A model generated the notes under the pieces. That model ran no database searches and had not been told where the DNA came from. It saw only the letters and a program-made list of their open reading frames with translations. A DNA stretch of 64,000 nucleotides. It comes from Bacteroidales bacterium UBA5371 (GTDB lineage: Bacteria > Bacteroidota > Bacteroidia > Bacteroidales > P3). The translations under genes were made by a program, and so were the position numbers. Shown one piece after another: positions 59,192 through 64,000 of the stretch (position 1 is its first letter; every line of letters begins with the position of its first letter). The DNA lies in assembly GCA_002407855.1 (NCBI GenBank), contig DHPF01000006.1, forward strand, positions 265,213-329,212. Reading direction: 5' to 3'.

Positions 59192-60583
59192 ATGAAATTT
59201 GATATAATAGTATTAGGCTCTGGCCCTGGAGGATATGTTGCGGCAATTCGTGCTTCACAATTAGGCTATAAAGTAGCAATTGTTGAGAGAGAAAATTTAG
59301 GAGGAATATGTTTGAATTGGGGATGTATTCCAACAAAAGCTCTTTTGAAGTCAGCTCAGGTTTACAATTATTTAAAGCATTCTCAAAATTATGGAATTGA
59401 TATTAATGGAGAGGCAAAACCTAATCTTGATGCAATAGTGACAAGAAGCAGAACAGTTGCAGAGAACATGAGCAAGGGAATTGAATTTCTTATGAAGAAG
59501 AACAAGATTGAAGTCTTTAAAGGAAAAGGTAAGCTTCTCAAAGGAAAGAAAATAGAATTAGAGCTTAATGATGGAAATAATGAAACATTAGAAGCTGACC
59601 ACATAATTTTAGCCACAGGAGCTCGCTCAAAAGTTCTCCCTAACCTTCCACAAGATGGCAAGAAAATAATAGGTTATAGAGAAGCAATGACCCTAAGAGA
59701 GCAACCTCAAACTATGCTCGTTGTTGGTTCTGGTGCAATTGGTAGTGAGTTTGCTCATTTCTATCAGTCGCTTGGCACACAAGTAACGCTCGTAGAGTTT
59801 ATGCCAAGCATCGTACCAAACGAAGATAGTGAAGTTTCTTCAACCCTTCAACGTGCTTTTAAGAAAAATGGAATGAAAATTTATACTTCAACTTCTGTTG
59901 AAAGTGTTGATACATCATCAGATAAATGTAAGGTAAGTGTTAAAGGCAAAAAGGGCGAAGAAATAATAGAAGTAGATGTTGTGCTTTCAGCTGTTGGAGT
60001 TCAAACTAATATTGACAATATAGGCTTGGAAGAAGTAGGAGTTGAAGTAAAAGGTACAAAGATAGTTGTTGATAATTACTATAAAACTAATATTGAAGGA
60101 GTTTATGCAATTGGTGATATAGTTCACGGTCCTGCACTTGCACATGTTTCTTCAAAAGAAGCCTTGATTTGCGTTGAAGCTATCAAAGGATTAAATCCAA
60201 AACCTCTAAGCTATGATAATATTCCAGGTTGCACCTATACCTCTCCTGAAATAGCATCAGTAGGACTAACCGAAGAAAAAGCCAAAGCTGAACAAATAGA
60301 TATTAAAGTAGGCAAGTTTATGTATATGGCTTCGGGCAAGGCATCAGCTTCGGGCAATAGGGATGGCTTTGTTAAGGTAATAATTGACGCAAAAACAGAC
60401 AAGCTACTTGGTTGCCATATGATAGGGGATAATGTAACAGAAATGATTGCAGAGGCAGTTGTGGCAAGAGAAAATAATATAACAGCTCATCATATTATTG
60501 ATGCTGTTCATCCACACCCAACAATGTCTGAAGCAATGATGGAAGCCATTGAGGCTGCCTATGGAAAAGCAATTCACGGATAA
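59192..60583 (+). CDS. lpdA: Dihydrolipoyl dehydrogenase
   Basis: The 463-residue flavoprotein has GSGPGGYVAAIRA, the redox-active pair in GGICLNWGCIPTKAL (Cys40, Cys45), a second nucleotide-binding motif VGSGAIGSEFAHF, and the C-terminal VHPHPTMSEAMMEA with the active-site His. It is the E3 subunit of 2-oxoacid dehydrogenase or glycine-cleavage complexes; no other subunit is nearby. It lies 6 bases before rfbC. Confidence 0.94.
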   Translation: MKFDIIVLGSGPGGYVAAIRASQLGYKVAIVERENLGGICLNWGCIPTKALLKSAQVYNYLKHSQNYGIDINGEAKPNLDAIVTRSRTVAENMSKGIEFLMKKNKIEVFKGKGKLLKGKKIELELNDGNNETLEADHIILATGARSKVLPNLPQDGKKIIGYREAMTLREQPQTMLVVGSGAIGSEFAHFYQSLGTQVTLVEFMPSIVPNEDSEVSSTLQRAFKKNGMKIYTSTSVESVDTSSDKCKVSVKGKKGEEIIEVDVVLSAVGVQTNIDNIGLEEVGVEVKGTKIVVDNYYKTNIEGVYAIGDIVHGPALAHVSSKEALICVEAIKGLNPKPLSYDNIPGCTYTSPEIASVGLTEEKAKAEQIDIKVGKFMYMASGKASASGNRDGFVKVIIDAKTDKLLGCHMIGDNVTEMIAEAVVARENNITAHHIIDAVHPHPTMSEAMMEAIEAAYGKAIHG

Positions 60584-60589
60584 AAGACT

Positions 60590-61138
60590 ATGAAAATAAT
60601 AGCAACTTCAATACCTGAGCTTTTAATTGTAGAACCTGATGTTTTTAAAGACGAGAGAGGCTATTTCTTTGAACTATATAATCAAAAACGTTATTTTGAT
60701 AATAATATGCAAATGCAATTTGTTCAAGACAATGAATCAAAATCTTCAAAAAATGTATTAAGAGGGCTTCATTTTCAAAAGCCTCCTTTTTCCCAAGGAA
60801 AATTAGTAAGAGTTATTCAAGGGAAGGTTTTAGATGTAGCAGTTGATATTCGCAAAGGCTCTCCAACTTATGGACATTATCAAGCCGTAGAATTAGATGC
60901 TGATTCCAAACGTATGTTTTATATTCCTGAGGGCTTTGCTCATGGTTTTTTAACTTTGGAAGATGACACTATTTTTTCATATAAATGTACTAATTACTAT
61001 AATAAAGAATCGGAAGGCTCAATCCTTTGGTCTGACAAGACAATTGGAATAGATTGGAGGATAGAAAACCCAATCCTTTCTGAAAAAGATAAAATAGCAC
61101 CACTATTTAAAGATTTTCAATCGCCATTTCAATATTAA
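60590..61138 (+). CDS. rfbC: dTDP-4-dehydrorhamnose 3,5-epimerase
   Basis: The 182-residue cupin enzyme has FKDERGYFFELYN, FVQDNESKSSKNVLRGLHFQ, AVDIRKGSPTYG, the EGFAHGFLTLED motif and a C-terminal DWRIENPILSEKD. The active-site His and Tyr regions are in place. It makes dTDP-4-keto-L-rhamnose for polysaccharides. Its stop overlaps the recQ start (TAATG). No rfbA, B or D gene is nearby. Confidence 0.93.
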   Translation: MKIIATSIPELLIVEPDVFKDERGYFFELYNQKRYFDNNMQMQFVQDNESKSSKNVLRGLHFQKPPFSQGKLVRVIQGKVLDVAVDIRKGSPTYGHYQAVELDADSKRMFYIPEGFAHGFLTLEDDTIFSYKCTNYYNKESEGSILWSDKTIGIDWRIENPILSEKDKIAPLFKDFQSPFQY

Positions 61139-63033
61139 TGGCTCCTCACAAAGACATCAAAGAAGTCCTTAAAAAATACTGGGGATATGATAGCTTCCGA
61201 CATAATCAGGAAGATGTTATATCTTCAGTTTTGTCTAATAAAGACACACTTGCACTTATGCCAACAAGTGCGGGGAAATCTCTTTGCTATCAGCTACCTG
61301 CACTTTGCAAAACAGGAATTTGTATTGTTGTTTCGCCCTTGATAGCCCTGATGATTGACCAAGAGAAATCTCTAAAAGCAAAGGGGATAAAGGCAAGAGC
61401 AATCTATTCTGGCTTATCTTCACAAGAAATAGAGATAATACTAAATAATTGTTTGTATAGTAAGGTTAAAATACTATATATCTCGCCAGAAAGAGTTTCT
61501 TCTCGTTTGTTTATATCCTATTTTGAGAAGATGAAAGTCAATCTCATTGCTGTTGATGAAGCACATTGCATTTCAAAATGGGGATACGATTTTAGAACAT
61601 CTTTTCTGAAAATATCCGATTTAAGAAAGTATCATCCCCAAGTTCCAATCTTAGCCCTAACCGCCACTGCAACCAATCAAGTAGTTGAAGATATACAAAA
61701 GAAACTCCTCTTTAAAGAAGAAAATGTATTGAAATCAAGTTTCCAAAGGCATAACTTAATCTATACCGTCTTTGAAGAGAATGACAAGATTGCAAGAATA
61801 CAGAAAATAGCAGAGAATGTCGGAGGGTCGGGTTTAATTTATGTTCGTTCAAGAAGAAAGACAACTAAAATAGCAGAAGAGTTACAATCATTAGGACTAA
61901 AAGCCACTTCCTATCATGCAGGCTTAACCCTTGCACTAAGAAACTATCGCCAACAGCAGTGGATAGAAGATAATATAAATATAATGGTTGCTACAACAGC
62001 CTTTGGAATGGGAATAGATAAACCAAACGTTTCTTATGTTATTCATTACGATTTGCCAGAAAGCATAGAAGCCTATGTGCAAGAAGTTGGACGAGCAGGA
62101 AGAAACGGACAAAAGGCTTACGGAATACTGCTATATACTCCAAAAGATATAAATGCACTAAGAAAAACAATTGAAGCTAATTTCCCAGAAAAGAAATACA
62201 TACAAAATATCTATAATGCCCTTGGCAACTATTATCATTTAGCATCAGGCACAGGACAAGACAGAAGGTTTGATTTTGATTTAATATCCTTTTCGCAGAC
62301 ATTTAACTTTGACCCATACATAGTTTTTAACTCCATCCGAATACTTGAAAACTCGGGTTTAATTACATTTTCAGAAGAAAGAAACCTCTTTTCAAAAATC
62401 CTTATTATTGTAGATAGAGAACAGCTTTACCAATTTATGCTCGACTATCCAACATATTCTCCACTTCTGGAAGCAATCCGAAGAAACTACTCAGGCATTA
62501 TGACAGAATTTACAATAATAGACGAAAATAAACTTGCCAAACAATGTTACGAAACCGAGGTCAATATACATAATGCCCTTAAAAAAATTGAAAAATACGG
62601 AATACTACATTACGATGTCAAATCTAAATCCCCTCAAATTGTTTTTGCTCAAAATAGATTAAATAATGATAATTTTGAACTCTCACAAGAACAATACTAC
62701 GATGTAAAACAAACCAATCAACAGAAATCCGAAGAATTTATACAATATATATCTTCCAAGCAATGTAGAGAACAATTTATTTTAAACTATTTTGGGTTCC
62801 ATACAAACAAATGCAAAAGATGTGATTACTGCATTTCAGAAAGAAATTCTCAAAAGCCAATAGATATAAAAGAAAGAATATATCAAGATATCTTATCTTC
62901 GGCAAAACCTCTAACTTATTTCGCAAACACAATTGCCTATGGCTCAAAAGATACTATTATGCCAATAATCAGAGAGCTCTTAGACGAAGAACTAATCGTT
63001 TTAAGAGATGGGTTGTTAATAGCAAAAGAATAA
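61138..63033 (+). CDS. recQ: RecQ-family ATP-dependent DNA helicase
   Basis: In this 631-residue protein, motif I is MPTSAGKSLCYQLP (41-54; usual form PTGGGKS), motif II DEAHCISKWGYDF, then LTATATNQ, SYHAGL, VATTAFGMGIDKP and QEVGRAGRNGQ. After the helicase core is a winged-helix-like part and a zinc-binding set (CREQFILNYFG, CKRCDYC). There is no HRDC domain. It unwinds DNA in repair. The start overlaps the rfbC stop by one base. Confidence 0.92.
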   Translation: MAPHKDIKEVLKKYWGYDSFRHNQEDVISSVLSNKDTLALMPTSAGKSLCYQLPALCKTGICIVVSPLIALMIDQEKSLKAKGIKARAIYSGLSSQEIEIILNNCLYSKVKILYISPERVSSRLFISYFEKMKVNLIAVDEAHCISKWGYDFRTSFLKISDLRKYHPQVPILALTATATNQVVEDIQKKLLFKEENVLKSSFQRHNLIYTVFEENDKIARIQKIAENVGGSGLIYVRSRRKTTKIAEELQSLGLKATSYHAGLTLALRNYRQQQWIEDNINIMVATTAFGMGIDKPNVSYVIHYDLPESIEAYVQEVGRAGRNGQKAYGILLYTPKDINALRKTIEANFPEKKYIQNIYNALGNYYHLASGTGQDRRFDFDLISFSQTFNFDPYIVFNSIRILENSGLITFSEERNLFSKILIIVDREQLYQFMLDYPTYSPLLEAIRRNYSGIMTEFTIIDENKLAKQCYETEVNIHNALKKIEKYGILHYDVKSKSPQIVFAQNRLNNDNFELSQEQYYDVKQTNQQKSEEFIQYISSKQCREQFILNYFGFHTNKCKRCDYCISERNSQKPIDIKERIYQDILSSAKPLTYFANTIAYGSKDTIMPIIRELLDEELIVLRDGLLIAKE

Positions 63034-63057
63034 CTTACAAATTATTGAGTTAATTTA

Positions 63058-63155
63058 TAATCAAGTTTCGTTATAACGAAATCAAGTTTTAATTTACTAA
63101 AACTTGACTTTAATAAATTAAAACTTGATTCTAATAAATTAAAACTTAACTTACG
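63058..63155. repeat. AATCAAGTTT-family repeats and a perfect palindrome after recQ
   Basis: TTTCGTTATAACGAAA (63066-63081) is a perfect 16-bp palindrome; AATCAAGTTT, TAAAACTTGACTTTAATAAA and TTAAAACTTGATTCTAATAA follow. Confidence 0.75.
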
Positions 63156-63192
63156 CAAAAACAAATAAGCTTTAATTTAAAATAAAGACCGA

Positions 63193-63780
63193 TTAATTTT
63201 CATTAATTAGGCTTAAAATCAACTCCTCCATTTCTTCTGGTTTGGTTTGAGTTGAAAAACGCTTAACCACCTTTCCTTGCTTATCAATGACAAACTTAGC
63301 AAAATTCCACTTTATTGCATTTCCCAAACTCCCAGGGGCTTCCTTCTTCAAGAACTTATACAAAGGATGAGCGTTTTTCCCATTAACCTTTATCTTGGAA
63401 AACATTGGAAAACTTACACCATAATTAGCCATACAGCCATTAATGATTTGTTTTTCGTCATTAGGCTCTTGATTTGCAAACTGATTACAAGGAAATCCTA
63501 AAATAACCAATCCTTTATCTTTATACTTTTTGTACAAAGCCTCCAAGCCCTCAAACTGAGGAGTAAAGCCACATTTACTTGCCGTATTGACAACCACAAC
63601 AACCTTTCCTTTGTAGTCCGACATTGAAATCTCTTGTCCTTCAATAGAGATTGCCTTAAAATCGTAAAAAGTCTTATCTGCTTTCTTTTCTTCCTTTTTT
63701 TGAGAGTAGCAGTTGTTGAAAAAAAACATCGGAATAACCATTAAAAAAATTGCTAATAAATTAATTTCTATTCTTCTCAT
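63193..63780 (-). CDS. Secreted or membrane-anchored glutathione peroxidase-like enzyme
   Basis: The 195-residue protein has a hydrophobic N-terminus (MRRIEINLLAIFLMVIPMFF, with Cys24) that may be a lipoprotein signal. The thioredoxin-fold GPx part has VVVNTASKCGFTPQFEGLE (peroxidatic Cys70), ILGFPCNQFANQEP (with the conserved Gln of FxCNQF) and VKWNFAKFVIDKQG (Trp/Asn). It is the Cys form, probably using thioredoxin. A TATCTTTGCC promoter lies at 63862-63870. Confidence 0.88.
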   Translation of the reverse strand: MRRIEINLLAIFLMVIPMFFFNNCYSQKKEEKKADKTFYDFKAISIEGQEISMSDYKGKVVVVVNTASKCGFTPQFEGLEALYKKYKDKGLVILGFPCNQFANQEPNDEKQIINGCMANYGVSFPMFSKIKVNGKNAHPLYKFLKKEAPGSLGNAIKWNFAKFVIDKQGKVVKRFSTQTKPEEMEELILSLINEN

Positions 63781-63861
63781 TGCGTTAATAGATTTAGTTT
63801 TAAATAATTAAGGTTTAAAACACTCAAAAAAATAATTTTATGCCTATTCCCTTTTATTTTG

Positions 63862-63870
63862 GCAAAGATA
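63862..63870 (-). promoter_or_regulatory. -7 promoter element for the glutathione peroxidase gene
   Basis: Minus-strand TATCTTTGC, 82 bases before ATG 63780. Confidence 0.6.
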
Positions 63871-64000
63871 AAACATTTTTTTTAATCACTTAAAATTATT
63901 CTCTCTTTGTTTCGCTCTCTTAAACTACCTTAAAATCAACGCCTTTTCGGATTAAAATTATTCCTATGCCTATAAGAATAATTTCAACGCCTATTGAAAA

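Noticed and set aside
1..64000. CRISPR arrays, tRNA and rRNA genes
   Set aside because: No regular spaced repeats of 24-40 bases with unique spacers, no TTCGAATC-type tRNA arms and no rRNA-like blocks were seen.

Overview
The window looks like chromosomal DNA of an AT-rich member of the Bacteroidetes, most likely order Bacteroidales. The reasons are as follows. Many genes are preceded by the Bacteroidetes -7 promoter motif TAnnTTTG, while Shine-Dalgarno sites are nearly absent. Rho carries a long charged N-terminal insert. There is a Bacteroidetes-type HU protein (HU-HIG), an IPExxxVDY-type domain, a fused NfnAB/GltD-like reductase and a dihydroorotate-dehydrogenase-like protein of the kind common in Bacteroides. 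No rRNA, tRNA or CRISPR array was seen.

Layout. 0-10 kb holds a DHOD-like oxidoreductase (cut by the window edge), a membrane-anchored TPR protein, a CDF metal exporter followed by a 21-residue-repeat secreted protein, ornithine aminotransferase, a glycosyltransferase/polyprenyl-transferase-like fusion, an outer-membrane protein, and a probable metal- or envelope-stress ECF sigma system with a cysteine-rich periplasmic protein. 10.5-24 kb is an accessory region. It contains an HU-like protein, an AbiE toxin-antitoxin pair with a candidate operator, two small lipoproteins, a type III restriction-modification operon (mod, an ORF6N/PLD-like gene, res), an unrecognised protein, and a replication module (RepA-like ATPase plus zinc-finger/TOPRIM primase) without integrase or relaxase. 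The segment from about 3.4 to 24.1 kb is bracketed by two inverted copies of a roughly 250-bp repeat.

24-31 kb is a phosphate regulon: a phosphate-selective porin, two PstS paralogues, PstC (with an inserted PstS-like segment), PstA, PstB and PhoU. Two of its promoters carry 11-bp-periodic TTAACA repeats that look like Pho boxes. 31-40 kb holds a Ppx/GppA-like fragment, a glycosyltransferase and an LpxH-like phosphoesterase in one operon, then two tandem TrkH paralogues that differ at a selectivity-filter position, then HemW and a histidine kinase. 40-64 kb is mostly housekeeping: DapA, fructose-bisphosphate aldolase, GlyRS, Rho, the NfnAB-like fusion, an IPExxxVDY-ThpR fusion, PruA, PrmC, RibD, a YigZ/IMPACT protein, DnaA, a Na/Pi cotransporter, dihydrolipoamide dehydrogenase, RfbC, RecQ and a glutathione peroxidase.

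Several repeat families sit between, and sometimes inside, genes: the inverted 250-bp repeat with 9-bp subrepeats, palindromic GTGCGGGA modules, a hairpin-plus-T-tract module, an AATTAGAATCAAG family and a nested inverted repeat near 42.9 kb. In two places repeat DNA appears to supply protein sequence: the linkers of the primase and the C-terminus of a lipoprotein. The clearest unusual points are these repeats, the Pho-box arrays, the recombined pstS pair with the PstC insert, the Ser-filter TrkH, and the ECF/Cys-rich cluster. No wholly new system is proven from sequence alone.
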